Below are positions 18,301 to 26,360 of a stretch of 64,000 nt of DNA, one piece after another. Positions within the stretch are counted from its first letter, which is position 1, and the number at the start of each line of letters is the position of its first letter. The stretch is taken from positions 4,075,001 to 4,139,000 of the forward strand of contig NZ_CP150096.1 of the NCBI RefSeq assembly GCF_038396765.1. The letters are read 5' to 3'. The notes under the pieces are model-generated. The model did not search any database. It was not told the DNA's origin and worked only from the letters and a program-made list of their open reading frames with translations. Made by a program: the position numbers and the translations under genes. Origin of the DNA: Chitinophaga caseinilytica (GTDB lineage Bacteria > Bacteroidota > Bacteroidia > Chitinophagales > Chitinophagaceae).

Positions 18301-19282
18301 CTGTAGTTTTGATCGTCCAGGTGGCGCCGCCGTCGGTGCTTTTATAGAATTCGGTTTTTACGCCGGTCTGCCGGATGGCATAAGCCGTGGTATTGCTGCC
18401 CGGTTTGAATTCCACTTCCTGGAAAATGCCGGTCATGACCTGCGTGAAATTGGCCCCTGCGTCGAGGGAGCGGTACAGCCCCTGGTTAGACGCCACGAAC
18501 AGGGTGTTGTTGAAACCCGGCCGGGAAACGATGTCGTTGATGGTGTGGTTGACGCTGTTGAACGTGGCATCGCCGGCCTGGGAAAAGCTCGTGCCGCCGT
18601 TGGTGCTTTTGTAGAGCCTGCTGGCGCCGCCGAAATAGACGATGTCGGCGTTCAGCGCGTCGATCTCCACGCTCAGGATGCTGCTCACGAGCATATTGTC
18701 GGTGAGGGCCGTCCAGTTGAGGCCCTTGTCCGTCGACTTGAACAATCCCGCATTGGCCGTACCGGCATACAGCACATTGGTGTTGCTGAGCGATTGCTCC
18801 ACCGTGTACACGTGCGCCGCGCCGGAAGCGTAACTGGTGCCGGACGCGCCGTTGTCGAAATTGATGGGCCCCACGCAGGTCCAGTTGGCCACGCCGCTCA
18901 GTGCGCGCAGCTGCGCCGCTTCGCCCGAACGCTGCAGGTAAGCGCGGCCGAGCTGGCGGTCTTTCTCGTTCGGGCCTTTGTCGGGCGGCGAGGAATACGG
19001 ATTGCGGCTCACTTCGCGCAGCCAGCGTTTATAATATTGCGTGTATTCGTTCTTCACGAACGGATGCGTTTCATAATACTTCTCGAACGCTTCCGTCACT
19101 TTATCCGGATCGGGATTTTCGCCGTACATGAGCCGCACCCAGTCGGGCAGCTTCGGATTGGCGGCGTTCACCTTCATTTCCATGGATTGCGCGGAGGCGG
19201 ATCGCCATACTGCGGAAAAGAGAAGCGTAGTGGCCAGGATGAGGGCCTGTAATGAAAAGGACAGGATTCGGCGCGTTCGCAT
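15386..19282 (-). CDS. Large T9SS-secreted multi-domain protein (BNR/VPS10 propeller, PKD, ricin-like lectin, F5/8 type C)
   Basis: A 1298-residue cell-surface or secreted protein. In order: signal peptide (about 1-32); a polar linker; BNR/sortilin-type propeller repeats (about 130-790), each with an Asp-box such as STDGGTTWT, STDKGLNWT or SNDGGANFQ; a PKD domain (about 822-897); a ricin-type beta-trefoil lectin domain (about 907-1044); an F5/8 type C (discoidin) domain (about 1047-1200); and a type A T9SS sorting domain (about 1220-1298) starting VYPNPAQQYLNIQL. The propeller resembles GH74 and VPS10 proteins, but I cannot find a catalytic pair with confidence. The start at 19282 was preferred over 19309 because it gives a normal signal peptide. 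It probably binds or cuts a polysaccharide. Confidence 0.88.
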   Translation of the reverse strand: MRTRRILSFSLQALILATTLLFSAVWRSASAQSMEMKVNAANPKLPDWVRLMYGENPDPDKVTEAFEKYYETHPFVKNEYTQYYKRWLREVSRNPYSSPPDKGPNEKDRQLGRAYLQRSGEAAQLRALSGVANWTCVGPINFDNGASGTSYASGAAHVYTVEQSLSNTNVLYAGTANAGLFKSTDKGLNWTALTDNMLVSSILSVEIDALNADIVYFGGASRLYKSTNGGTSFSQAGDATFNSVNHTINDIVSRPGFNNTLFVASNQGLYRSLDAGANFTQVMTGIFQEVEFKPGSNTTAYAIRQTGVKTEFYKSTDGGATWTIKTTGWPNPTASGEEQKRTEISVTAANPNIVYALATGAANGGSGLYGVYKSTDSGESWSFSCCGTGPGGAPNATTNKNLMAWADDGSDDGGQYYYDLALDADPANANNIQLGAVNRWVSTDGGVNWTCPAKWSHSNKVNYVHADIHDIRYYGSDLWIACDGGIFYSNDGGANFQIRMKGIKGTDFWGFGVGNWEGNNVMVGGTYHNGTLLKDNNTYTDGWISTGGGDNYLGAVSYANDRIVVFDYGRKELTGSRGTAPINLPNGKLPNRSYTIGQSSDIIWDAQYYNTIWLGEGNALWKSTDHGATYSSVYDFGEKIGCIAVGYRNPSIMYAATLGTVKKVMKSTNGGSSWTDVTPTGLSSSGVAFDITISAANPDHIWVARVNSTVDGQKVYKSTDGGTTWTNLSTTLLNGEQVTEILHQRGTNGGVYIGTKRSVYYRNNTMADWVLFNQGLPALTFCTRLAIDYKDAKLINGTNRSVWASDLYETSPPEALIAVDAPTKTVGDTARYYNNSAQQVTSAAYSWSFPGGSPATSTARNPKVVYSAPGQYNVSLTVTDDQGNNSLTKTNFITITGGNGLIDSAIYELKPSHGLTRNLNVTGGGTADETNVDILTDNSANYQRWRLINVGSGYYNLKPQHVAGKALDVYANGTANGTNVQMYAEHTGNSQRWKIVNVGGGLYKLQVANDLTKVMEVAGGANADNANVQIGADAGLAAQKWRFDIISAPACGGGTVPAKSNWSVKFVSSEELTGEGANNGRAIHAIDGNTSTYWHTAWSTSTPTHPHELHIDLGACATIGSIGYLPRQDAGTNGTITGYEIYTSSDGVNWGTAAASGTWPSGGKSERTATFTARNARFVRLKTLSAASSGAWASAAEINVYAPPPVVVKDSLQTGAEKVSVVRVYPNPAQQYLNIQLPAAAKLPVKFWVHNMDGKLRQFGILQQTTHQLNTAMLPNGMYILTIETPGGRETSRFVIQR

Positions 19283-19545
19283 GGAACGGCACAGGGCTTT
19301 GTAGACCATGAGGGTTCGTATTAATTGGTTGATGAATGCTTATCGTTATCTACAAACTCGGCCAGGGTTCATGTTCAAGTTGGATGCGCTATCTGACGTG
19401 GCTTTGCTCTATGGGTTAAATGCATACAGTTCGGTTGACATGATGCCTCGCCGGTAAAGTACCTCCGGTCACTGCAACGGGACGTTGTATCAAATTACGT
19501 TTTACACTTATGTTACAAAGCAGGGGAAATGCACAAACAAGTTTG

Positions 19546-20448
19546 TCAGCCTTTGGTTCGGGGCATACCCTGTGCAGGGTATCCCGACTCGGAATAGGCG
19601 CGGCGGTAGGCGAGCGGACTGTACGAGGTGAGGGCGCGGAATTGCCGGTTGAAGTTGGAAAGCGTCTGGAACCCGCTTTCATAGGCGATCTGGGCTACGT
19701 CCATCTCTTTTTCGAGGAGGAGTTTGCAGGCATAGCCGATGCGGATTTCGCTGAGGAAATCGGAGAAGGTTTTGTTGGCGTGGGTTCGGAAATAGCGGCT
19801 GAAGGATGTGGGCGTCATGTTCGCCAGTGCGGCCGCGGCGTCGAGGCTGATCTTTTCGCGGAAATGCTGCATGACGTATGCATGCACGCTGTTCATGCGC
19901 TCGGTGTCTTCGGCCTTGAGCGCGTTCGTATAGCCGGCGCCGGCCAGGAGGCGGTAGTGGTCGGAGTGGGACAGGAGGTCGAGCAACCCGAGGAGCGCCA
20001 GCACCCGGTCGAAATCGCGCAGCTGCGGCAGTTCCTGCATCCGGCGCGATGCTTCCTGCTGGGTAGCGCCGGTAAACTGGATGCCTCGCGTAGACCGTGT
20101 CAGTAATTGCCGGATGCGGAGGGATTCGTTTTTGGACAGGAGCGCCGCGCCCAGGAGGTCTTCATGAAAATAAATCACCACGCCCTCCGTCTGCCGGCCG
20201 CGGTCTCCCTCGAAATACTCGGGGTCGCTGCGCCAGAGGTGCGGCAGGTCGGGCCCGGTAAAGACGAGGTCCCCCGGCGCAAAAGGCTCCACATGATCGC
20301 CGATGAACCGCGTGCCGGTACCTTCCAGCACCACGAACAACTGGTATTCCGCATGGAAATGCCAGTTATGATCGAAGTGCGGCGCATGCAGGTGCTGCAC
20401 GGCAAAAGCACTGTCCGGCGAGATGCGGGCTTTCTGAACGGCTTTCAT
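19546..20448 (-). CDS. AraC-family transcriptional regulator with cupin sensor
   Basis: A 300-residue regulator. The N-terminal half (about 15-110) is a cupin-type sugar-sensing domain, with HWHFHAEYQLFVVLEG and FAPGDLVFTGPDLPHLW. The C-terminal third (about 190-285) is the paired helix-turn-helix DNA-binding region, with LANMTPTSFSRYFRTH, IAYESGFQTLSNFNRQFR and SPLAYRR. The start at 20448 was chosen because the open frame upstream has no protein-like content. It diverges from the ThuA-dehydrogenase operon across a 129-base gap. The likely role is to activate that operon when its sugar is present. Confidence 0.9.
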   Translation of the reverse strand: MKAVQKARISPDSAFAVQHLHAPHFDHNWHFHAEYQLFVVLEGTGTRFIGDHVEPFAPGDLVFTGPDLPHLWRSDPEYFEGDRGRQTEGVVIYFHEDLLGAALLSKNESLRIRQLLTRSTRGIQFTGATQQEASRRMQELPQLRDFDRVLALLGLLDLLSHSDHYRLLAGAGYTNALKAEDTERMNSVHAYVMQHFREKISLDAAAALANMTPTSFSRYFRTHANKTFSDFLSEIRIGYACKLLLEKEMDVAQIAYESGFQTLSNFNRQFRALTSYSPLAYRRAYSESGYPAQGMPRTKG

Positions 20449-20577
20449 GTTAACTGTCTTTTGTCCTGATAAAGGTAATAAATCGAAATCCATGACAAAA
20501 TACAGTCTGAATTCGACATAATCGAGGAATGGCGTCTTTTTTTTAAGTTGCAATTTGGGATGTAATTACGACAGCCA

Positions 20578-23500
20578 ATGAAACTTCGATTCCACGTCTT
20601 AAGCCTGATGCTGACCGCCCTGTTCCTCACGGCCTGTTCCAAAGCGCCGCAGGGGCCGTTGCAGGTATTATTTCTCGGTCATCCGTCCACCCATCACCAT
20701 TCCGAACGGTACATGCCCATCCTGGCCTCCGCGCTGGCAACGGAAGGCATCCAGTTCACCTATGCGGATAATCCGGATGTCCTCACCGAAGAAACCCTCC
20801 GGGATTTCGATGTGTTAATGTTATATGCGAACCATGATTCCATTACCCCGTCCCAGGAAGCCGCGCTGCTCAGCTTCGTTCGCGGGGGCAAGGGCTTCGT
20901 TCCCATTCACTGCGCCAGCTATTGTTTCCGCAATTCGGCAGAATTCGTGAAAATGGTAGGCGGACAATTCAAATCCCACGATACGGCCACTTTCAACGTC
21001 ACCACGCTCGATACCACGCACCCCGTCATGAAAGGCCTGCAACCCTTCACGACGTGGGACGAAACCTACGTTCACGATCATCTTTCCGACGACAGGACGG
21101 TGCTGCAGGAGCGCCCCGAAAACGGCCGGAACGAGCCCTGGACCTGGGTGAAGGAATATGGAAGCGGCCGCGTGTTCTACACGGCTTACGGGCACGACGA
21201 GCGCACCTGGTCGGCCCCCGGATTTCAGCAATTAGTGAAGAACGGCATCCTGTGGGCCGCCGGCGACAAAGCCCGCAAAAACTGGGAAGCCTTCCGCGCC
21301 ACCATGCCCACGTTGCAATACCGCGACGAAGCCAATATCCCCAACTACGAAAAGCGCGATCCGGCGCCGCGGTTCCAGTTGCCGCTGAGCCCGGATTCCT
21401 CCGCGAAACTCATACAGGTACCGCCGGGATTCGAACTGCAACTGTTCGCTTCCGAGCCCGATATCATCAATCCCATCGCCATGGCCTGGGATGAAAAAGG
21501 AAGACTTTGGGTGATCGAAACGGTAGATTATCCCAACACGGTCCGCAACACGGAAGGCGAGGGCGACGACCGGATCAAGATCTGCGAAGATACGGATGGA
21601 GATGGCCGGGCGGATAAGTTCACCGTCTTTGCCGACAAGCTAAACATCCCCACCAGCCTCGTTTTCGCCAATGGCGGCATCATCGTTTCCCAGGCCCCGC
21701 ATTTCCTTTTTCTGCAAGATACAGATGGCGATGATAAAGCCGATGTAAGAAAGATATTGATCAGCGGATGGGGGACTTTCGACACGCACGCCGGCCCTTC
21801 GAACCTGCAATACGGCATGGACAATCATATCTGGGGAACGGTAGGGTATTCCGGCTTCAAAGGCAACGCCGGCGGGCAATACCGCGAATTTTCCCAAGGG
21901 GTTTACCGCTTTGCGCCGGACGTGTCTTCCTTCGAATTCGTAACACCGACGAGCAACAACACCTGGGGCTTCGGTTTCAACGCGGCCAACGATATTTTTG
22001 CCTCCACCGCCAATAATACCCACAGCGTATTCGTCGGCATCCCGAACGCGGCGCTCAACGGTGTGGAAGGCGCCGCCATCGCCGGAAGCACGAAGATCGA
22101 CGGGCACTATGCCATGCACCCGGTAACGGCGCATGTGCGGCAGGTAGACGTTTTCGGCGGGTTCACCGCCGCTTCGGGGCATTCGTTTTATACTGCTTCG
22201 CAATATCCTGCGGCGTATCAGTCTGCAGCGTTCGTTTGCGAGCCGACGGGGCACCTCGTGCACGTGGCGCGCATCGAAAAAGACGGCGCCGGTTATAAGG
22301 AAAAGGACGGATGGAATCTATTTGCTTCCGCAGACGAATGGGTGAGCCCGGTGGAAGCGAAAACCGGTCCTGATGGCGCCGTGTGGGTGCTGGACTGGTA
22401 CAACTTCATCGTGCAGCACAACCCCACGCCCACGGCGGAACGCGGCGGATATGCAGCGGTCAACGGAAAGGGTAACGCGTACGAAAACCCCCTGCGCGAT
22501 AAAACCCATGGCCGCATCTGGCGCGTAGTGCATAAAAATGCCAAACCATCAACCAAAATACAACTCGGGAACACCGCATCGAACCTCGATGCCCTTAGCC
22601 ACGACAACCTCTTCTGGCGAATGACCGCCCAACGGCTCATCGTGGAAAAGAAAGACTCGGCCGCATTGCCGGAACTCGCAGCACTGGCCGCAGGAAAGGC
22701 CCCCGCCGCACTGCATGCCCTTTGGGCCATCGACGGGCTCAACGCCGCAGGGCAACACCGCGCAACGGTAGAGAAAGCCCTGCGGCACGAAGACGCATCG
22801 GTGCGGAAGGCAGCCATCCAGATCATGGCCCGCCATCGGTGGACGGACAAGCAGATGCTGGCTTCCGGCGTGCTGCAGGATAAAGATGCGAATACCCGGC
22901 TGGCCGCGTTCGTGGCAATGGCGGGGATTCCGGCTTCAGACACGCTGGGGCGTGCGTTGTACGGCATGAGCAAGGAGCCCGCGGTACGGGGAGACGAGTG
23001 GCTGGCCAAAGGATTGTATGCCGCAGCGGCGCATCACCGGAAAGGGTTCATCGCCGCGTTCATGGCGGAGCATCCCGGGTTCGGTGAAAAGGCAGCTGAA
23101 AAAGTGAGTCGTTCCGTAACCGATATCGACGACACGAAATGGAAGACCATGCGCCTTCCGCAATACATTGAAAATGCCGGCCTGGCGATCGACGGCATCG
23201 TTTGGTTCCGCACAGTGGTAGACGTTCCGGCCGCCGCCGCAGGAAATGCTGCAACGCTTTCCCTCGGGCCCATCGACGATTCCGATGAAACTTTCGTGAA
23301 CGGGAAACCCGTCGGTAAAACGGAAAAGAAATGGGCCGAACCGCGGAAATACACGATCGGCGCGGGTGTACTCAAACCTGGACGCAACATTATCACCGTT
23401 AAAGTGACCGATACAGGCGGTGGTGGCGGCATCTACGGAAAACCCGATGGTATGTACCTCGAAGCCGGTGGGAAAAAGATCCCGCTGGCGGGCGAGTGGA

Positions 23501-24012
23501 AATATGATGTCGAGAAAATTTTCAACGGCGAAGGCGTCAAACTGTTCGCAGACCGTGGCCTTGCCGAAACGTTCGTGTACACGTATCTCAACCGGCAAGA
23601 AGCGCCCATCGCCGGAGCGCCCGCCGGAAAGGCAGACCAGACGGTGATGCTGAAGGTGATCCAGAACGAGATGAAGTACGACCAGGCGTCGTTTACGGTG
23701 AAAGCCGGAACGGTGGTGGACGTGGTGCTGGAGAACCCGGATTTCATGCAACACAATATCGTGATCGTTACGCCGGGATCGTTGCAGACGGTGGGCCAGG
23801 CGGCCAACAAACTGGCCGCCGATCCGCATGGCGCGGAAATGAATTATGTGCCCGAGATGCCGGAAGTGCTGTTTTCCACGCGGCTCGTCAACCCGCAGGA
23901 AACGGTCGTGCTCCGCTTCAAGGTCCCCGGTGAACCGGGCGATTATCCGTTCGTGTGCACATTCCCCGGCCATTGGTCGATCATGAACGGTATCATGAAA
24001 GTAGTACGTTAA
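20578..24012 (+). CDS. ThuA / PVC-type dehydrogenase / HEAT / azurin-like cupredoxin fusion lipoprotein
   Basis: A 1144-residue envelope lipoprotein (lipobox LFLTAC, C20). In order: a ThuA-like domain (about 24-235); a PVC-type membrane-bound dehydrogenase propeller (about 265-660) with EDTDGDGRADKF and QDTDGDDKADV loops; HEAT-like repeats (about 670-840); a galactose-binding-like sandwich (about 860-990) with DDSDETFVNGKPVG; and a type 1 copper domain (about 1020-1144). The copper ligands are readable: H1059 in MQHNIV, then C1127, H1132 and M1136 in FVCTFPGHWSIM, the C-x4-H-x3-M spacing of azurin. I infer that the enzyme oxidises a sugar and passes electrons to its own copper centre, in contrast to the haem version at 2147. 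It heads an operon with the next two genes. Confidence 0.88.
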   Translation: MKLRFHVLSLMLTALFLTACSKAPQGPLQVLFLGHPSTHHHSERYMPILASALATEGIQFTYADNPDVLTEETLRDFDVLMLYANHDSITPSQEAALLSFVRGGKGFVPIHCASYCFRNSAEFVKMVGGQFKSHDTATFNVTTLDTTHPVMKGLQPFTTWDETYVHDHLSDDRTVLQERPENGRNEPWTWVKEYGSGRVFYTAYGHDERTWSAPGFQQLVKNGILWAAGDKARKNWEAFRATMPTLQYRDEANIPNYEKRDPAPRFQLPLSPDSSAKLIQVPPGFELQLFASEPDIINPIAMAWDEKGRLWVIETVDYPNTVRNTEGEGDDRIKICEDTDGDGRADKFTVFADKLNIPTSLVFANGGIIVSQAPHFLFLQDTDGDDKADVRKILISGWGTFDTHAGPSNLQYGMDNHIWGTVGYSGFKGNAGGQYREFSQGVYRFAPDVSSFEFVTPTSNNTWGFGFNAANDIFASTANNTHSVFVGIPNAALNGVEGAAIAGSTKIDGHYAMHPVTAHVRQVDVFGGFTAASGHSFYTASQYPAAYQSAAFVCEPTGHLVHVARIEKDGAGYKEKDGWNLFASADEWVSPVEAKTGPDGAVWVLDWYNFIVQHNPTPTAERGGYAAVNGKGNAYENPLRDKTHGRIWRVVHKNAKPSTKIQLGNTASNLDALSHDNLFWRMTAQRLIVEKKDSAALPELAALAAGKAPAALHALWAIDGLNAAGQHRATVEKALRHEDASVRKAAIQIMARHRWTDKQMLASGVLQDKDANTRLAAFVAMAGIPASDTLGRALYGMSKEPAVRGDEWLAKGLYAAAAHHRKGFIAAFMAEHPGFGEKAAEKVSRSVTDIDDTKWKTMRLPQYIENAGLAIDGIVWFRTVVDVPAAAAGNAATLSLGPIDDSDETFVNGKPVGKTEKKWAEPRKYTIGAGVLKPGRNIITVKVTDTGGGGGIYGKPDGMYLEAGGKKIPLAGEWKYDVEKIFNGEGVKLFADRGLAETFVYTYLNRQEAPIAGAPAGKADQTVMLKVIQNEMKYDQASFTVKAGTVVDVVLENPDFMQHNIVIVTPGSLQTVGQAANKLAADPHGAEMNYVPEMPEVLFSTRLVNPQETVVLRFKVPGEPGDYPFVCTFPGHWSIMNGIMKVVR

Positions 24013-24108
24013 TCCACATTTTGATATTCCACGTTTACAGGTTCCCGGAAGGGTGGGAGCGGCAAGGAGACCGCTCCCGCATCCGCCGGGCGCACCCGGA
24101 AAAAACAG

Positions 24109-24972
24109 ATGATCATGCAAAACATTACACTGGGCGCAAGCACCTGGCTCTGGACGTCTCCATTCAACACCCAGTCCATCCCGCTTTTATTCAAGATTCG
24201 TGACATGGGTTTCGGTGCGGTGGAAATTCCGGTGGAATACCCGGAACAGATCGATGCGCAGGCCGTGCGCCGCGCATTGAAAGAAACCGGCCTCGCAGCC
24301 GTTGTTTGCGGTGCCTTCGGTCCATCGAGGGACCTAACGCATGCAGACGCCTCAGTCCGCGCAGCCAGCATCGCCTACATGCGGCAATGCCTGGAGCTTT
24401 GCGCGGAATGGGATGCGCCGGTTTTTGCCGGCCCCATGTATTCCGCCGTGGGGAAAGCCCGCCAGTTGCCGGAAGCGCAGCGCAAGGCGGAGTGGGACCT
24501 TGCCGTGAAAGGCCTGCGGGAAGTATGCAGCATCGCGGGGCAGGAGGGCGTCCGCCTCGCCATCGAACCGCTGAACCGTTTCGAGTCCGACCTTGTGAAT
24601 ACCGCCGCAGATGCGCGCCGTATGGCGGAAGAACTGCAGCATCCGTCGGCGGGTGTGGGACTGGATAGTTTCCATATGTCGATCGAAGAAGTGGACCCCG
24701 GCGAAGCCGTTCGCACGGCGGGAAGCTGGCTTACGCACGTCCAGGTATCGGAAAACCACCGCGGCATTCCCGGGACGGGGCAAACGCCCTGGCATTCGCT
24801 CCGCGATGCGTTGCAGGAAATCGGGTACAGCGGCGTGGTTTCCATCGAGAGCTTTACGCCCGATGTGCAGGAACTGGCCGGTGCGGTTTGTATCTGGAAG
24901 CAGCGCGCGCCCGACCAGGATACTTTCGCCAGCGAAGGCATCCGTTTTTTACAACAACTTTTCAAACATTGA
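24109..24972 (+). CDS. Sugar isomerase/epimerase, ketose 3-epimerase-like TIM barrel
   Basis: A 287-residue AP-endonuclease-2/xylose-isomerase-like TIM barrel. The motifs follow the D-tagatose/D-psicose 3-epimerase group at a constant offset: E153 and E159 (IEPLNRFES), D186 and H189 (GLDSFHMSIEE), R218 (SENHRG) and E247 (VSIES). The metal-ligand histidine expected at 212 is Gln here (THVQVSEN). Most relatives in sugar-oxidation operons act on keto-sugars. It lies 96 bases after the fusion dehydrogenase, with an 8-bp hairpin lacking a T-tract at 24055-24078, and 3 bases before the next gene. The start is 24109 or the ATG at 24115. Confidence 0.88.
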   Translation: MIMQNITLGASTWLWTSPFNTQSIPLLFKIRDMGFGAVEIPVEYPEQIDAQAVRRALKETGLAAVVCGAFGPSRDLTHADASVRAASIAYMRQCLELCAEWDAPVFAGPMYSAVGKARQLPEAQRKAEWDLAVKGLREVCSIAGQEGVRLAIEPLNRFESDLVNTAADARRMAEELQHPSAGVGLDSFHMSIEEVDPGEAVRTAGSWLTHVQVSENHRGIPGTGQTPWHSLRDALQEIGYSGVVSIESFTPDVQELAGAVCIWKQRAPDQDTFASEGIRFLQQLFKH

Positions 24973-24975
24973 GCC

Positions 24976-26106
24976 ATGTATAACCGACCTATCAACGTAG
25001 CCATCGCCGGACTGGGGTTCGGCGCCGAGTTCATTCCCATCTATCTCAAACATCCGGATGCGAAGCTGGCGGCCATTTGCCAGCGCACCCGCACCAAACT
25101 CGACGAGATCGGAGATGCCTTTCACATCGAAAAGCGGTATACCGATTTCGACGAAATGCTGCTCGACCCGGATATCGACGCGGTCCACATCAATACGCCC
25201 ATCCCCGACCATGGGCAGCAGTCCATCAAAGCCCTCCGCGCCGGCAAGCACGTTGCCTGCACGGTGCCGATGGCCACTACGGTGGAAGAGTGCGAGGAGA
25301 TCGTGGCGCTGAGCCGTGAAAAGAATTTGACCTATATGATGATGGAAACCGTCGTGTATGCGCGGGAGTTCCTTTTCATGAAGGAGTTATACGATAAGGG
25401 CGAACTGGGGAAAGTACAGTTCCTCAAAGCCAGTCACCAGCAGGATATGGACGGATGGCCGGGCTATTGGCCGGGCCTGCCGCCGATGTATTATGCCACC
25501 CATTGCGTGGGGCCGGTGCTGGGGTTGATGCGCAGCGAAGCGGAATATGTGTCCTGCTTCGGTTCGGGTACCATCCGCGAGGAGATGCATGGTTTTTACG
25601 GGTCGCCGTTTGCGGTGGAAACGACCCATATCAAATTCCGGAACAGCGACGTCGGCGCGCATATTTACCGTTCCCTGTTCGATGTGGCGCGCCAGTACCG
25701 GGAAAGCTTCGAAGTGTACGGGTCGAAAAAGTCGGTGGAATGGCCGCTGATCGAAGGGAAGCCGTTGGTGGTACATACGGCCAAGCGCCCGGAGCCGGAG
25801 ATCCCTGAAGAAACGGAGTGCCCCGATTTCGCGCACCTGCTGCCGGCGGAGATCCAGGCGTTCACGCGGCAGGGGGTGTATGATGCGGACGATCATCAGC
25901 ACCTGTCGTTTACGCAGGGCGGCGGCCACGGCGGTTCGCATCCGCACCTGGTGCACGCGTTCCTGCAAGCCCTCAAAACCGGGGTGCAACCTTACCCGAA
26001 CGCCGTACAATCGGCCAATATCACCTGCGTGGGCATTCTGTCGCATGCGTCCGCCCAACAAGGCGGTGCGCTGATCCAACTACCAGCATTTACCTTATCG
26101 AAATAG
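24976..26106 (+). CDS. Gfo/Idh/MocA-family oxidoreductase
   Basis: A 376-residue NAD(P)-dependent sugar oxidoreductase. The N-terminal Rossmann fold (about 5-125) carries AGLGFGAEF and HINTPIPDHG; the C-terminal Gfo/Idh/MocA domain (about 135-370) carries ATHCVGPVLGL. The usual E-K-P motif after AGKHV is C-T-V-P-M-A at 95-100, so the catalytic lysine position holds V97. It has no signal peptide, so it should work in the cytosol, downstream of the envelope dehydrogenase. It is last in a three-gene operon and ends before a terminator. The proposed role is reduction or rearrangement of a keto-sugar, an inference. Confidence 0.9.
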   Translation: MYNRPINVAIAGLGFGAEFIPIYLKHPDAKLAAICQRTRTKLDEIGDAFHIEKRYTDFDEMLLDPDIDAVHINTPIPDHGQQSIKALRAGKHVACTVPMATTVEECEEIVALSREKNLTYMMMETVVYAREFLFMKELYDKGELGKVQFLKASHQQDMDGWPGYWPGLPPMYYATHCVGPVLGLMRSEAEYVSCFGSGTIREEMHGFYGSPFAVETTHIKFRNSDVGAHIYRSLFDVARQYRESFEVYGSKKSVEWPLIEGKPLVVHTAKRPEPEIPEETECPDFAHLLPAEIQAFTRQGVYDADDHQHLSFTQGGGHGGSHPHLVHAFLQALKTGVQPYPNAVQSANITCVGILSHASAQQGGALIQLPAFTLSK

Positions 26107-26132
26107 TTCATTAACGTTGAATTGGTAAAGGG

Positions 26133-26166
26133 ACCGGTCAGGCGAAAGCTTGCCGGTTTTCTTTTT
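26133..26166 (+). terminator. Terminator of the keto-sugar operon
   Basis: ACCGG ... CCGGT stem with an inner GGC-GAAA-GC hairpin, then TTTTCTTTTTT (26157-26166). It ends the three-gene operon. Confidence 0.7.
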
Positions 26167-26360
26167 TGGGAACCCGCCTGATTTCAAAATGCCTGGGTTT
26201 CAATACTTTTCCCATCTACATGAAAAGTAAACGCGAATTCTTTTCCTAATTAATTAAATAATTTAATAAATAGTTCAATAATACTTTTATATTTACGAAA
26301 CTAATGGCCATTTAGTTAAAATAATTTATTTAACCCGAGAAATCCACTTCCACGATCACC

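Noticed and set aside
17699..19252. A 517-codon open frame on the plus strand
   Set aside because: It is antisense to the T9SS protein, with no signal or domain.
24055..24078. GGGAGCGG / CCGCTCCC hairpin between the fusion dehydrogenase and the epimerase
   Set aside because: There is no T-tract and the genes point the same way, so I do not call it a terminator; it may only stabilise the mRNA inside the operon.
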